DNA of 42,029 bases from a bacterium BMS3Abin03 (GCA_002898075.1 BDSV01000167.1:1-42029), one strand, 5' to 3'. Counted from the first letter of the stretch, positions 10,081 to 20,149 are shown. Notes: generated from the sequence alone by a model not told the origin. Program-made: numbers and translations.

Positions 10081-10506
10081 TTTTCTCTCCTGTTAAAGTT
10101 AACAGTAAATAAACTAAATAATTGTTATATGAAATTTACAATTAATTTGTTTGTATTTTAAAGCAAGCAATCAGATAAGCAGTATTAATACGTGGGGCAG
10201 GACAGTGTCCTGCCACCCCAAGCAAGAAACAGCAAAACACAAACAAATCACAAATCACAAATCACAATTTCCATTTCAAATTCTTCTCAAGAAAACACAA
10301 GTGCGATTTTGGAAATTATAACATCCTAAGGTTGAAACCAGAGAAACCAAAAAAACGTAGGGCGGGACAATTGTCCTGCCGCCCAAATAACAGTAAAAAC
10401 AAAATATCGGTCGTTCCTACCGAAATTTTGTGCTCGTTCTTTACTATTATCACGGCAATTCCCTGCTGCACTATAAACGGGTCATCTCTAACGAGATTAA
10501 AAACAA
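10081..10506. other. intergenic region with two GGACA-type palindromes
   Basis: No gene is supported; an ORF running into the macro-domain gene on the opposite strand is a shadow. Two related palindromes stand out: 10193-10220 (TGGGG-CAGGACA-g-TGTCCTG-CCACCCCA) and 10360-10384 (GGGCGGGACA-AT-TGTCCTGCCGCCC). Both are preceded by ACGT and have the look of short REP-like mobile repeats. Between them is an A/C-rich low-complexity stretch of repeated AATCACA. Confidence 0.5.
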
Positions 10507-11016
10507 TTATAAATTCAAAAACTTTTGGTAGGTGTAGTAAGTTTTATCATCAAACGCAACAAAGATTACTTTTTCTATCTCATCATGTTCGCTTAAAAAT
10601 TTCGTTACTATACTTACGGCTATTCTCGCAGCTCTATTCAGAGGGAAGCCATAAATTCCAGTGCTTATTGCCGGAAATGCAATTGTTTTTATTCCGTTAT
10701 CAACTGCAAGCTTAAGTGAATTACGGTAACAGTTTGCAAGCAGTTCAACTTCATTATTGTACCCGCCTTGCCAAATTGGTCCTACTGTATGGATTACATA
10801 CTTTGCAGGAAGGTTGTACCCTTTTGTTATCTTTGCTTCGCCGATGGGACAGCCGTTAAGTGTTTCACATTCCTCTAATAGCAGTGGTCCCGCAGCACGA
10901 TGTATAGCGCCATCCACCCCACCGCCGCCAAGCAGGGTTGTGTTAGCTGCGTTGACAATTGCATCAACTTTTAGTTTTGTTATGTCGCCTTTGTGTATTT
11001 CTATTTTATTATTCAT
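10507..11016 (-). CDS. macro-domain protein, probable ADP-ribose hydrolase
   Basis: 169 residues, a single macro domain of the MacroD/YmdB type, which removes ADP-ribose from proteins or hydrolyses O-acetyl-ADP-ribose. The conserved pieces are [27 protein letters not shown] near residues 17-43 (adenine- and ribose-binding loop), the [18 protein letters not shown] block, and [19 protein letters not shown], which forms the second phosphate loop. No other domain is present, so it is a stand-alone enzyme. It is followed on the other strand by the DUF559 repeat element. No toxin or ADP-ribosyltransferase partner is seen beside it. Confidence 0.92.
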   Translation of the reverse strand: MNNKIEIHKGDITKLKVDAIVNAANTTLLGGGGVDGAIHRAAGPLLLEECETLNGCPIGEAKITKGYNLPAKYVIHTVGPIWQGGYNNEVELLANCYRNSLKLAVDNGIKTIAFPAISTGIYGFPLNRAARIAVSIVTKFLSEHDEIEKVIFVAFDDKTYYTYQKFLNL

Positions 11017-11027
11017 ACCCTTTCAAC

Positions 11028-11655
11028 CTCCCCTAAATCCCATCCTTATTAAGGAGGGGACTTTAGAGGTAAACCTTTTTAAGGAGGGGACTTTGGATCT
11101 AAACCTTGTAAATGAGGAGTCTTGCAATTCCATTTTTATTTAATAGGATACTTGAGTTTTTAATTTATTTTCTTGGAATTAAATTAATAACTATAAAGGA
11201 ATATCTCAACATGACATTGCATTATAATAGAAGTAAAGAAAAATGGCGAAGGAAAGAATTACGGAATAATATGACCAAAGCTGAGAAAATTTTATGGGAC
11301 CATCTGAAAAATAAAAAATTGGATGGATATAAATTTAGAAGGCAATATAGTGTTGATTCTTTTATAATTGATTTCTACTGTCCCAAAGTTAAACTTGGAA
11401 TTGAAGTTGACGGTAAAGTTCATTTTACATACGAGGCAAAAGAATACGATGAAAATCGTTCCGGATTTTTAGCTGATTTCGGTATCGAAATTATTAGATT
11501 TAAAAATGATGAAATCCACTACAACATCGAGATGGTACTAAACAAAATCAAACAAAAATTAAAAGAAAGAGAGATAAAATTTTTAAAAGCCCCTCTTTAT
11601 CGGAGAGATAAAATTAAAAAGCCCCTCCTTAACAAGGAGGGGTTTGGGGAGGTCA
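11028..11655. mobile_element. CCCCTCCTT-repeat element carrying a DUF559 nuclease
   Basis: The left side has two direct copies of AAGGAGGGGACTTT (11051-11064 and 11081-11094) preceded by AACCTCCCCTAAATCCCATC. The right side has CCCCTCTTTATCGGAG, then the near-perfect palindrome CCCCTCCTT-aac-AAGGAGGGG (11622-11642) and GGGGAGGT. The two sides are mutual inverted repeats around the DUF559 gene. The right end abuts the kbl stop codon. From memory, DUF559 genes in many genomes are embedded in repeats of this kind, which suggests a small mobile unit. Confidence 0.6.
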
Positions 11656-11660
11656 GATAG
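11211..11660 (+). CDS. DUF559 endonuclease-like protein
   Basis: 149 residues when started at the ATG at 11211, which has an AAAGGA ribosome binding site ten bases upstream; the frame is open further back but that part only translates repeat sequence. The protein is a PD-(D/E)XK nuclease-fold member of the DUF559 family, related to very-short-patch repair endonucleases: [23 protein letters not shown], then [17 protein letters not shown] with the catalytic Asp and Glu-x-Asp, and [13 protein letters not shown]. The last 25 or so residues are translated from the CCCCTCCTT repeats. Its stop overlaps the end of kbl by eight bases on the opposite strand. The biological role of this family is not established. 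Confidence 0.85.
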   Translation: MTLHYNRSKEKWRRKELRNNMTKAEKILWDHLKNKKLDGYKFRRQYSVDSFIIDFYCPKVKLGIEVDGKVHFTYEAKEYDENRSGFLADFGIEIIRFKNDEIHYNIEMVLNKIKQKLKEREIKFLKAPLYRRDKIKKPLLNKEGFGEVR

Positions 11661-12843
11661 ACATTTCTTCCTTTACTTCCTTAAACTTCTCAATCGCAAA
11701 ATCGAGGTCTTCTTTTGTGTGTGCGGCGGAAATCTGCACTCTTATTCTTGCAGTACCTTTAGGTACAACGGGATAAAAGAAACCGATTACGTAAACGCCT
11801 TTCTCAAGCAGACGTGCAGCCATTTTTTGTGAAAGAACAGCATCACCCAACATAATCGGTACAATGGGATGAACACCTTCCTTAATTTCAAATCCTGCTT
11901 CTTTTATTTTATCACGGAAGTATTTCGTGTTTTCCTCAAGTCTATCACGCAACTCGGTTGTTTCACTTAACAAGTCGAGTACTTTTAACGAAGCAGCAAT
12001 AATTGCAGGAGCCACCGTATTCGAGAAAAGATACGGGCGTGAGCGCTGACGAAGCAAGTCAACAATTTCTTTTCTTGCGCTCGTATAACCGCCGCTTGCA
12101 CCGCCGAGAGCTTTACCGAGTGTTCCTGTAATAATATCAACCCTTCCCATTACATCGTTATATTCGTGAGTACCTTTGCCGTGTTTGCCCACAAATCCTA
12201 CTGCGTGTGAATCATCAACCATAACCATGGCACCGTATTTATCAGCCAGATCGCAGATGCCTTTTAAATTTGCAATGTATCCATCCATCGAAAAAACACC
12301 ATCAGTAGCAATGAGCATTTGCTTTGCACCTTTAGATTTTGCTTCTTTTAGTTTTTCTTCGAGGTCATTCATATCACTGTTTTTAAAACGGTACCTTTGT
12401 GCTTTGCATAATCGTACTCCGTCAATTATACTTGCGTGATTTAACTCATCGCTTATAACTGCATCATCTGCCGAAAGAACGGTTTCGAACAATCCGCCGT
12501 TCGCATCGAAACAGGATGTGTAAAGAATTGTATCTTCTGTTCCGAGAAACTCTGTAATTTTATTTTCAAGTTCTTTATGAATTTGCTGTGTGCCGCAAAT
12601 AAATCGTACAGAAGAAAGACCGTAGCCCCATTTATCATAACTTTCTTTTGCTGCTTTTATTATTTCGGGATGATTAGCCAAACCGAGATAATTATTTGCA
12701 CACATATTCAATACCTTCTGCCCGCCCATTACTTCTATGGTTGCTGCCTGCGGACTCGTAATAACTCTCTCCTTTTTGTACAGCCCCTCTTCTTCGATAG
12801 AAGTTAAAATATCATTATAATATTTTTTTGATAATTCTGTCAT
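11653..12843 (-). CDS. kbl: glycine C-acetyltransferase (2-amino-3-ketobutyrate CoA ligase)
   Basis: 396 residues of the alpha-oxoamine synthase family. The enzyme cleaves 2-amino-3-ketobutyrate with CoA to glycine and acetyl-CoA, the second step of threonine degradation. PLP-binding features are visible: Lys244 in [15 protein letters not shown], the [10 protein letters not shown] motif, and the SCFDANGG aldimine-ring contact region. The start is at MTELSKKYY. Paralogues (BioF, HemA, SPT) are less likely because tdh is directly upstream, 56 bases away on the same strand, giving the classic tdh-kbl pathway pair. The 3' end overlaps the inserted DUF559 repeat element. Confidence 0.95.
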   Translation of the reverse strand: MTELSKKYYNDILTSIEEEGLYKKERVITSPQAATIEVMGGQKVLNMCANNYLGLANHPEIIKAAKESYDKWGYGLSSVRFICGTQQIHKELENKITEFLGTEDTILYTSCFDANGGLFETVLSADDAVISDELNHASIIDGVRLCKAQRYRFKNSDMNDLEEKLKEAKSKGAKQMLIATDGVFSMDGYIANLKGICDLADKYGAMVMVDDSHAVGFVGKHGKGTHEYNDVMGRVDIITGTLGKALGGASGGYTSARKEIVDLLRQRSRPYLFSNTVAPAIIAASLKVLDLLSETTELRDRLEENTKYFRDKIKEAGFEIKEGVHPIVPIMLGDAVLSQKMAARLLEKGVYVIGFFYPVVPKGTARIRVQISAAHTKEDLDFAIEKFKEVKEEMSI

Positions 12844-12899
12844 TTTACCACCTGTTAACTTTTATAAATTCATTAATATTTTATTTTTAATATTGAATG

Positions 12900-13940
12900 T
12901 TATTCTTTAGTCCAATTTAAAATAACTTTACCCGAATTTCCCTCCTTCATGAGTTCAAATCCTTTTTCAAATTCCCTGACGGGAAAACGATGTGTGATAA
13001 CAGGAATAATATCCAAACCGCTTTGCACCATCGCCTGCATTTTATACCATGTTTCAAACACCTGTCTTCCGTAAATTCCTTTAAGCGTCAATCCGCTGAA
13101 AATTACCTTATCCCAATTAACCGTGGCACTTGTCGGTTGAATTCCGAGCAGAGCAATCTTACCGCCGTGAAACATTACTTCAACCATACTATTAAGCGCT
13201 TTCGGATTGCCAGACATTTCCATACCTACGTCAAAACCTTCCGCCATACCGAGTTCTTTAACCACATCGGGCAGTTTTTCTTTTGTAACGTCAACAACTC
13301 TTGCAAAACCCATTTTTCCTGCCAGCTCTAATCTGTAAGGATGAACATCTGTTATAACCACAAATCTTGCTCCCGCATATTTTGCAATCAAACCAGCCAT
13401 AATTCCGATAGGTCCCGCACCTGTAATTAAAACATCTTCACCTAAGAGATCAAAAGAAAGAGCTGTGTGGGTTGCATTTCCGAAAGGATCGAAAATCGAG
13501 AGTATATCGGTTGGAATTTTAGGATCGCAATGCCAAACGTTTGAAACGGGAATTACAAGATATTCTGCAAACGCCCCGGTGCGATTGACGCCAACGCCTT
13601 CTGCATTAGGACATAAATGTTTTCTTCCGGCGCGGCAGTTTCTGCAATGCCCGCACGTTATATGTCCCTCACCGCTTACTAATTCGCCAATCCGCACATC
13701 GTGCACGTTGCTGCCGATTGCATCGATCCTGCCGACATACTCATGTCCAACAACCATCGGTACTGGAATTGTTTTTTGTGCCCATTCATCCCAATTATAA
13801 ATATGAACATCCGTTCCGCAAATAGCCGTCTTATGAATTTTTATCAGAACATCGTCTATCCCATATTCGGGAACGGGAACTTCATCTAACCAGAGACCGG
13901 GTTTAGCATATTTTTTTACGAGGGCTTTCATTGTTTTCAT
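12900..13940 (-). CDS. tdh: L-threonine 3-dehydrogenase
   Basis: 346 residues, zinc-dependent medium-chain dehydrogenase that oxidises L-threonine to 2-amino-3-ketobutyrate with NAD. The catalytic zinc site is visible as Cys41 ([17 protein letters not shown]) and His66-Glu67 (GHEYVG); the structural zinc loop has Cys96, 99, 102 and 110. The nucleotide-binding [10 protein letters not shown] lies near residue 171. The [10 protein letters not shown] segment is a specific Tdh feature that separates it from sorbitol and alcohol dehydrogenases. An ATG three codons in (MKALVKKY) is an alternative start. It is first gene of the tdh-kbl operon. Confidence 0.96.
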   Translation of the reverse strand: MKTMKALVKKYAKPGLWLDEVPVPEYGIDDVLIKIHKTAICGTDVHIYNWDEWAQKTIPVPMVVGHEYVGRIDAIGSNVHDVRIGELVSGEGHITCGHCRNCRAGRKHLCPNAEGVGVNRTGAFAEYLVIPVSNVWHCDPKIPTDILSIFDPFGNATHTALSFDLLGEDVLITGAGPIGIMAGLIAKYAGARFVVITDVHPYRLELAGKMGFARVVDVTKEKLPDVVKELGMAEGFDVGMEMSGNPKALNSMVEVMFHGGKIALLGIQPTSATVNWDKVIFSGLTLKGIYGRQVFETWYKMQAMVQSGLDIIPVITHRFPVREFEKGFELMKEGNSGKVILNWTKE

Positions 13941-14068
13941 GTAAATATCCCGTTAGTTGTAAACCGGAAGAGTTCATCTTTCTGAAAGAGTTTATAATTA
14001 TAATTTAAAATTAGAAATAAGGTAAGTAAACAACAAAGATTTGATGGAAAATTCGATAATAAAAAAAT

Positions 14069-14482
14069 TCAAATCAGGTTGTAAAGCGCAAACTCTGTTC
14101 CCTCCAATAACCTGGGAGAACTTTTTGTTTCTTTTAATTTTTGCTCAAACCATTTTGTGTCCATTCCGTTAGCAAGCGTTGTATCTCTGAGCCAGCTTAT
14201 CTCGTTGTCATCTAATTTATTATCGCTTTTAGCCATCCTTAATCCGTCAATGATAAACGATTTTGCTATCATTTTATCGGAGAATATTATCGGATCATCG
14301 TTTATATATTCGTTGGATAGAAGATTTTTGATTGTGTATTCGTAGAATGTTGGAGAGAAGCCGAGACTTTTTGCAATTTCCCTGATTATATCTTTTTCAC
14401 GTTCATGTAATTCATTATCTTTTTTGGCAACAACAAGCAATCCCTTTAAATAGCTGCTGCGATCTTTAATAGGTATGTGCAT
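14069..14482 (-). CDS. TerB-like domain protein
   Basis: 137 residues, all alpha-helical in appearance. The pattern LKGLLVVAKKDNELHEREKD...IAKSLG, repeated further on as IDGLRMAKSDNKLDDNEISWL, matches the TerB/DjlA N-terminal fold, in which acidic residues sit at equivalent places of two helical repeats. TerB-like proteins are linked to tellurite resistance and membrane stress, but single-domain versions occur widely with no known role. No ter genes are nearby, so this is only a fold assignment. The gene is alone. Confidence 0.6.
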   Translation of the reverse strand: MHIPIKDRSSYLKGLLVVAKKDNELHEREKDIIREIAKSLGFSPTFYEYTIKNLLSNEYINDDPIIFSDKMIAKSFIIDGLRMAKSDNKLDDNEISWLRDTTLANGMDTKWFEQKLKETKSSPRLLEGTEFALYNLI

Positions 14483-14778
14483 ATTGTAACTCCTTAATTT
14501 ATTGATAACTTAATCTATAAAATGTTATTTGATTAAAAAATTCCAATAGTGTTCTCTAAATATAAAGTATTTTCTTCGCTTTTTCTTCTTCTATATCGAA
14601 TAATGCATTTCAAAACAGCCGTTATACTTTTTCTTTCAATTAAATAAGACACAATATCCTAAAAAGAATTGGGTGATTGCCTGATCTTCATTTAAAATAA
14701 AATTCGATATTTCAAATATTTTATATATTCTTGAAGACATAAATTGATTTAAATATAAAAAAAACAGAAGCTATTCAA

Positions 14779-16533
14779 ATGAAAACGATTTTAACATTCA
14801 TAATTCTCTTAGCGGCAGTTCCTAATTTAACTGCACAAACGGGTGAAGATTGGATAACATACTTTGAAAGATCCGGTTTTATTGCCACTCCCGATTACAC
14901 CGAATCAATGAGTTACTTTCAGCGGCTGGATGATTTCTCACAGTATGCAGAGTTGAAAACTTTTGGTTATTCGCCGCAGGGACGCGGGTTGAAATACCTG
15001 GTTGTATCAAAAGATAAAGCTTTCAGTCCGGCTGAAGTAAAAAATATTAATAAGCCGGTTCTGCTTATAGTAAATGGAATTCATTCAGGCGAGATAGAGG
15101 GCAAGGATGCCGTTATGCTTCTTTTAAGAGAAATGTTAATTTCAAAGGAAAAAGAGAAACTGCTGGATAGTTTAACACTGCTTGTCGTTCCCATCTTTAA
15201 TGTTGACGGGCACGAAAGGAGAAGTAACTATAACAGGATTAATCAAAACGGACCCGAAGAAATGGGATGGAGAACTACCGCACAAAATTTAAACCTGAAC
15301 CGTGATTGGCTGAAAGCCGATGCCCCCGAAATGCGGGCAATGTTAAAACTTTATTCTGATTGGCTGCCCGATTTTATGATTGATACTCATACGACAGATG
15401 GAGCCGATTATCAATATTCAATTACATACGGTGTTGAGAAATTTTCAAACATTTACTTCGGCACCGCTAATTGGCTGAATGAAAAATTCGTTCCGTTTTT
15501 TGAAAGCAAAGTAGAGAAAAAAGGATTCTTGATTAGACCTTATATTTATTTAAAAGAGTGGCAGGAGGGACCCGACGGTGGAATAATAGATTGGGCAGCT
15601 TCTCCAAGATTTTCAACGGGATATGCAGCGCTCCAAAACCGTCCGTCTTTGCTTATTGAAACACATATGATTAAACCATATAAAGAACGTGTTTATTCGA
15701 CAAAAGCTGCGTTAGAAACTGTAATTGATTTTATTTCTCTCAACGCATCCGAACTAAAGAGATTAAATAAAGAGGCAGATAATAATTCGATTAAAGAGCT
15801 TCTGCAAGAAGGGCAATTCCTCCCGGTTTCTTATGAAGCAACGGATAAATATGAATCGGTTGATTTTAAAGGATACGAATATTTCCGGGATACTTCTATA
15901 ATATCGGGTTCCAAAAAATTGGTTTATACTAAGAAGAAGAAAAACTTCCGGATAAAATATTTTAATAATGTAATCACCACGGATTCTGTTTTTATTCCGG
16001 CGGCTTACTTAATTCCGAAAGAGTGGGAAATTTTAGTTGATATTTTAGAACTGCATGGGGTATATGTTGAAGAACTGCGGGATGATTCACTATTTAACGT
16101 AACAAGATACCGGTTTAAAAAAGTAAAGTTTGCAAATTTGCCTTATGAAGGAAGGCAGAGAGTCAATTTTGATTACGATACATATCAAGAAAATCTAACC
16201 GTTCCGGCAGGTACATTCTATGTTCCCGCTAATCAGCGAACAATACGGGTTATCGGAAATTTATTAGAGCCAAAATCAGATGACTCGTTTGTTAAATGGG
16301 GTTTCTTAAACGTCACTTTTGAACGTAAAGAATATTTTGAAAATTATGTGATGGAAAATATAGCCGGACAGATGCTCGAAAGTGACCCGGTACTGAAAAA
16401 AGAATTTGAAGCTAAGCTTGCCGACAATGAAAAATTCAGGAATGATCCTCGAGCCCGGCTGAATTTCTTTTATAAAAGATCGCCTTATTTTGACAACCAT
16501 TACAGGGTCTATCCGGTAATGAGAATTGAATAA
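14779..16533 (+). CDS. secreted M14-family zinc carboxypeptidase
   Basis: 584 residues with a Sec signal peptide (cleavage near NLTAQ). The catalytic domain has all expected M14 residues: zinc ligands His102 and Glu105 in NGIHSGEIEGKD, Asn174-Arg175 in NLNRDW for substrate binding, zinc ligand His204 in IDTHTTDGADY, and the general base Glu294 in LLIETHM. The enzyme should remove C-terminal residues from peptides in the periplasm or outside. About 270 residues follow the catalytic domain, with beta-rich sequence (AGTFYVPANQRTIRVIGNLLEP) but no T9SS sorting signal. The start has the longest hydrophobic leader. It stands alone and converges on the EamA transporter. Confidence 0.92.
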   Translation: MKTILTFIILLAAVPNLTAQTGEDWITYFERSGFIATPDYTESMSYFQRLDDFSQYAELKTFGYSPQGRGLKYLVVSKDKAFSPAEVKNINKPVLLIVNGIHSGEIEGKDAVMLLLREMLISKEKEKLLDSLTLLVVPIFNVDGHERRSNYNRINQNGPEEMGWRTTAQNLNLNRDWLKADAPEMRAMLKLYSDWLPDFMIDTHTTDGADYQYSITYGVEKFSNIYFGTANWLNEKFVPFFESKVEKKGFLIRPYIYLKEWQEGPDGGIIDWAASPRFSTGYAALQNRPSLLIETHMIKPYKERVYSTKAALETVIDFISLNASELKRLNKEADNNSIKELLQEGQFLPVSYEATDKYESVDFKGYEYFRDTSIISGSKKLVYTKKKKNFRIKYFNNVITTDSVFIPAAYLIPKEWEILVDILELHGVYVEELRDDSLFNVTRYRFKKVKFANLPYEGRQRVNFDYDTYQENLTVPAGTFYVPANQRTIRVIGNLLEPKSDDSFVKWGFLNVTFERKEYFENYVMENIAGQMLESDPVLKKEFEAKLADNEKFRNDPRARLNFFYKRSPYFDNHYRVYPVMRIE

Positions 16534-16553
16534 TTATGGAAAAACCAGGCGGA

Positions 16554-17444
16554 TCAAAACCATTTCAAAAACAAAATTGCTACACCGGTAACTGTAATAA
16601 TTGCACCGACGATTGACCGCCATGATAATTTTTCTTTATAATAATATCTCGAAATCGGAAGCATAATTACCGGCATGGTTGACATAAGAGTAGAGGCAAT
16701 TCCAATCTTTGCATTAGCGATTGCGATTAAGCTGAAAGTTATACCCAGAACAGGACCGAGTATTGTACCGGTAATAGTAGCTTTAAATGCAACAACATCT
16801 TTTTTAAAAAGTTTGAACGGATTCTTGAACCTTTTGAGCAAAAGAGTTACGGGCAAAATAAGAATAACTGCCGAGAACAATCTGATAAACGCTGCAACAA
16901 ACCCGTTTATGTCACTTATTTCAAATGCATTTTTAGCAAGCACCAACCCGGATGCCTGCCCGATTGCACCGAAAATTCCGAATAAGATTCCGGCTTTGCT
17001 TATTTGAAATATTGATTTGGAAAAAGAATTTTTTTCAACGACTACAATTATTATCCCGGTTAATGTTACAACTATGCCTAAAATCGAAACCGCTGATAAT
17101 TCTTCGTTTAAAAACAGGTACGCAAGAACCGCACTGAATGCAGGAACCAGTGCCATTAAAAGCATACCAAGCCGTGCACCTATTAGCCGGAAGGATTTAA
17201 ATAAAAAAGTATCGCCAAAGACCAAGCCGGCAAACCCGCTTGCAACGAGAAAATAAAATTGAATTGATGACAGCTTCAATGAAAAATTGAAAGAAAATAT
17301 TATAATGGAAAGAAAAACAAGGGCAAGCATCATCCTTGTAACATTTAGCTGCAGTGAACCGATTCTCTTTGCAGCTTCAGTAAATGCAAATGATGTACCC
17401 GACCAAAGGAAAGCCGTTAACAGCGCAATTAGTTCACCGAACAA
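16554..17444 (-). CDS. EamA/DMT-family transporter
   Basis: 296 residues with ten predicted membrane helices, arranged as two EamA repeats (residues about 1-138 and 150-296). Typical elements are LLTAFLWSGTSFAFTEAAK at the start, the GLVFGDTFLFKSF segment, and the closing AIITVTGVAILFLKW. Drug/metabolite transporters export small metabolites or amino acids, but the substrate cannot be read from sequence. It is convergent with the carboxypeptidase gene, with 20 bases between the stops. Confidence 0.85.
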   Translation of the reverse strand: MFGELIALLTAFLWSGTSFAFTEAAKRIGSLQLNVTRMMLALVFLSIIIFSFNFSLKLSSIQFYFLVASGFAGLVFGDTFLFKSFRLIGARLGMLLMALVPAFSAVLAYLFLNEELSAVSILGIVVTLTGIIIVVVEKNSFSKSIFQISKAGILFGIFGAIGQASGLVLAKNAFEISDINGFVAAFIRLFSAVILILPVTLLLKRFKNPFKLFKKDVVAFKATITGTILGPVLGITFSLIAIANAKIGIASTLMSTMPVIMLPISRYYYKEKLSWRSIVGAIITVTGVAILFLKWF

Positions 17445-17834
17445 GGATTACCATTTTATTGTTGAACAATTATCAATTTTAACTTGTTAAAATATCAAAT
17501 AAAAAATATATATCTGTTAAGCGAACCAATTTTAAATAGTTTGATACTCCAAAAGGAGATCAAATAAATGCTGCATGAATGGAAAGGGAAATTGTATTGG
17601 TACTATAATTACGAGTTGAATTTTTGTTCCTCTTATAAAGAAATGTTTTCATAATAATGTAAAATGTAAACTATACCAATTACTTTGTGAGTATGAGATT
17701 ATGAGATTCTATTTACAATACGAAATACTATCAAAATTCCGATGTCTCTTTTTCACAATTTCTCATACTTATTTAATTTTATCGAAAAACCTTGTTATAA
17801 ATATATTTTACTTGCAGCTTGCCGCGCTATGGTA
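17445..17834. other. intergenic region with one possible small ORF
   Basis: Mostly AT-rich. The only coding hint is a 28-codon ORF at 17568-17654 on the plus strand, preceded by a strong AAAAGGAGAT ribosome binding site. The rest holds repeated ATGAGATTATGAGATTCT-like sequence and nothing recognisable. Confidence 0.4.
17568..17654 (+). CDS. possible small protein of 28 residues
   Basis: ATG at 17568 sits nine bases after AGGAG, a better ribosome binding site than most genes in this window have. The product (MLHEWKGKLYWYYNYELNF, then CSSYKEMFS) is rich in Tyr and Trp and resembles nothing I know. It has no operon partner. It could be a leader peptide, a small protein or chance. Confidence 0.2.
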   Translation: MLHEWKGKLYWYYNYELNFCSSYKEMFS

Positions 17835-18551
17835 TTAATTATCGGAAGAGATTTTCCGAATATCTTTTAGAGTAAAATAAATTTCTTCATAGCCCAAAAG
17901 TTTCTGGATAGTGCCCGCAAAACCTCCGGGGTCTAAATCTGCTTCGAGTTTCACGAGTCCAATTCCCGGTGTTCGCCATTCATAATATTTTGTAACTTTC
18001 CCGGAACTTTTTCTTATAACGTATTCCAGCTTCTTACAATTGAATTCACCTGCCGGTGTTGTTATTACCTCGTCACCCTTATATTCCGTTGTGATAAGCA
18101 GCGTATCGGCAGTACCATCAATATATTCGATACCCGTCCACTTCCATTTTTCATTTTGGGCTAAAGGAAGTTTTACCATCTGCGCAGGTTCATTATACTT
18201 AACATCAATACTGTGGGTAATAAATAAAAATATATTAATTTCCTGCTGAAGATCGATAACACAAAAGTTATTGTCTATAATATTTATCCGCTGGAGCATT
18301 TTAAAATCATCGGATTTAAATTCCTGCAAATAATCTCCGCCGTTTGAACGTGTTATACATTCCGCTTCACCAAAAGTAGATTCATAAATAAGTTTAGACG
18401 TTGAATCAAACGGGAAATATTCGCTATCGATACTACTAATTAACGAAACCGGGTTAGGAGTTACAGGTACTTGAACATACTGAGCATTTGTCACACTAAA
18501 AGTCAGCGCAACAAAACTGTAGGTGATTATCGTCTTTGTACTTTGCTTCAC
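17835..18551 (-). CDS. secreted protein, TapB/DUF3108-like
   Basis: 238 residues with a signal peptide (FVALTFSVTNAQ). The mature part has KLPLAQNEKWKWTGIEYIDG, VITTPAGEFNCKKLEYVIRKSSGKV and YYEWRTPGIGLVKLE. This series (threshold value, TPAGxFxCxK, then W-PGIGLVK) is shared with beta-rich secreted proteins of the TapB/DUF3108 kind, whose role is unknown. There is no lipobox cysteine and no T9SS tail, so it is likely periplasmic. No functional partner lies next to it. Confidence 0.65.
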   Translation of the reverse strand: MKQSTKTIITYSFVALTFSVTNAQYVQVPVTPNPVSLISSIDSEYFPFDSTSKLIYESTFGEAECITRSNGGDYLQEFKSDDFKMLQRINIIDNNFCVIDLQQEINIFLFITHSIDVKYNEPAQMVKLPLAQNEKWKWTGIEYIDGTADTLLITTEYKGDEVITTPAGEFNCKKLEYVIRKSSGKVTKYYEWRTPGIGLVKLEADLDPGGFAGTIQKLLGYEEIYFTLKDIRKISSDN

Positions 18552-18701
18552 ACTAATTCCTTATTCTAATTTAACTTTAGTTAAGGTCGATGGGATTTAA
18601 TAAATATGTGGGATATATAATATTAAAACTGTTTTGAATATTATCAATTTATTTTGAGATAGCAATTCTAAAATAAATCATTATTGCTGCATAGCTATGA
18701 A

Positions 18702-18889
18702 CCTGGTAATTATTTACTGTGCATTTAATTTGTGGAAAAGTTATAATATAATTCATATTTGGTTTTCGGATTTTTCCATGTTCTTCTCTTCCTGTCATTT
18801 GCGGGGAGAGATTAGAGTGAGTTCATTAAAAAATCAAAATCCGAAAACCAAATTAAAAGCAAACTGAATGCAGCCTTTTTTATTGCCGG
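18702..18889. repeat. 188-bp MITE-like element, copy 1
   Basis: Ends in CCTGGTAAT and ATTGCCGG, imperfect inverted ends. It contains an inner inverted repeat TTTGGTTTTCGGATTT / AAATCCGAAAACCAAA about 65 bases apart. A second copy at 38536-38722 in the opposite orientation is over 90 percent identical by eye along the full length. No ORF. It lies within the 18552-19008 gap, which otherwise has only AT-rich sequence and the terminator of the next gene. Confidence 0.8.
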
Positions 18890-18930
18890 AATAATAAACG
18901 AAAGTGGTTTAATTGAACAAATGGAATAAA

Positions 18931-18964
18931 AAAAGCCAACCTGTAAAATTAAAGATTGGCTTTT
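18931..18964 (-). terminator. rho-independent terminator of the T9SS protein gene
   Basis: AAAAGCCAA (18931-18939) pairs with TTGGCTTTT (18956-18964). Read on the minus strand the hairpin is followed by a run of T, about 45 bases after the stop codon of the 19009 gene. Confidence 0.75.
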
Positions 18965-19008
18965 AATGTGAGTGAGCGTATGCTTACTAACTATTAAGAT
19001 ATTTGTAG

Positions 19009-19953
19009 TTATTTGAGAAGCAGCATTTTATTAGTCGTTACAAAATGTTCGGTTTCTAATTTGTAGAAATATACACCGCCGGGTAGATTGTCTGCATAAA
19101 ATATTACACTATACGAACCCGGCTGCTGATAACTATTAACTAAATTCACTACTTCTTTGCCAAGTACATTGTATATCGACAATTTAACAAATTCACCATT
19201 TGCTATTTTGTATCGGATTTTCGTTGAAGGATTGAACGGATTCGGATAGTTTTGCTCTAAACTATAACCGTCAGGAGATAGAAAGTTTACTTCAACCTCG
19301 GGAGAATATTCATACGTACCGTCATTATCAATTTGTTTTAAGCGATAGTAAGCACGATTAACCCCGGACAGATTCTCATCGGCAAAAGCATATTCTTTTG
19401 GAGAGTTACTATTTCCGTGTCCTTCTACAAACCCGATTGTTTTCCAATTCTTTGTATCCCCCTTTGGATTAACAGCCCTTTCAACTTCAAAACCATAGTT
19501 ATTTACTTCTGTTTCTGTTCTCCAGTTAAGTGCAACAACCCGGTCTTTAATTATTGCACTGAAAGAAACCAGTTCGACCGGCAAAGCCGAATTAGAAACT
19601 ACAGGTGCCGGACCATGACCTCTTGGTTCAAGATCCCATTGCCCTGTAGGCGGCGAGAGTACCTCACCACCGGTCAAATCAGGATATTTAGAGTAAAATG
19701 CAACTGATTCATCAACATTGATTATAATCCATTTTACACCGTCATATTTTATATCATAAGTCGGTACGCCCGCATCAAAAAGAGTATATTTGTTGGCACC
19801 TAAATTAGTCCCATTCAATATGTAAGTCCCGTTTGCACTTAATTGTCCCGCCCCAGATACCACAAAGTCTTGCGCATTATTAATTGATGTGGATAAAGTA
19901 ATCACCAATATTAATAAAGCGAAAAAACTTTTGAGTTGTACTATATTTTTCAT
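19009..19953 (-). CDS. secreted protein with T9SS C-terminal sorting domain
   Basis: 314 residues: signal peptide (cleavage near NNAQ), a short unique region with ILNGTNLGANKYTLFDAG and VKWIIINVDE, then LPVELVSFSAIIKDRVVALNW, which opens the fibronectin-III-like domain common before T9SS tails, and a type A sorting domain from about residue 232 (LEQNYPNPFNPSTKIRY ... GGVYFYKLETEHFVTTNKMLLLK). The protein should be exported through the type IX system and fixed to the cell surface or released. The function of the N-terminal part is unknown. The gene is single, with its own terminator. Confidence 0.88.
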   Translation of the reverse strand: MKNIVQLKSFFALLILVITLSTSINNAQDFVVSGAGQLSANGTYILNGTNLGANKYTLFDAGVPTYDIKYDGVKWIIINVDESVAFYSKYPDLTGGEVLSPPTGQWDLEPRGHGPAPVVSNSALPVELVSFSAIIKDRVVALNWRTETEVNNYGFEVERAVNPKGDTKNWKTIGFVEGHGNSNSPKEYAFADENLSGVNRAYYRLKQIDNDGTYEYSPEVEVNFLSPDGYSLEQNYPNPFNPSTKIRYKIANGEFVKLSIYNVLGKEVVNLVNSYQQPGSYSVIFYADNLPGGVYFYKLETEHFVTTNKMLLLK

Positions 19954-20149
19954 TTTAACCTCTCGGCGTTTTAATTAATATTCCTAATAAATTGCTAACA
20001 TTACTCTGGATAGTAGTAAAAATAATGCCACTATTGCCGCTGGAATGAATCAATATTATTGAAGTATTGTAACATGCAGATGTAAAAATTACAGGTAAGA
20101 GTTTGTCTGTGAGGATTCTTTGGGATACTTGATGCCCCCCTTAAAAAAA

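Noticed and set aside
10193..10384. CRISPR array
   Set aside because: Only two unequal palindromes with no regular spacers. No cas genes in the window.
10332..10715. 127-codon plus-strand ORF
   Set aside because: It lies over the macro-domain gene and a palindromic repeat on the other strand; the translation has no folded-protein pattern.
11112..11210. Upstream extension of the DUF559 protein
   Set aside because: The frame is open, but it encodes hydrophobic sequence out of repeat DNA, and the ATG at 11211 has a good ribosome binding site and the family N-terminus.
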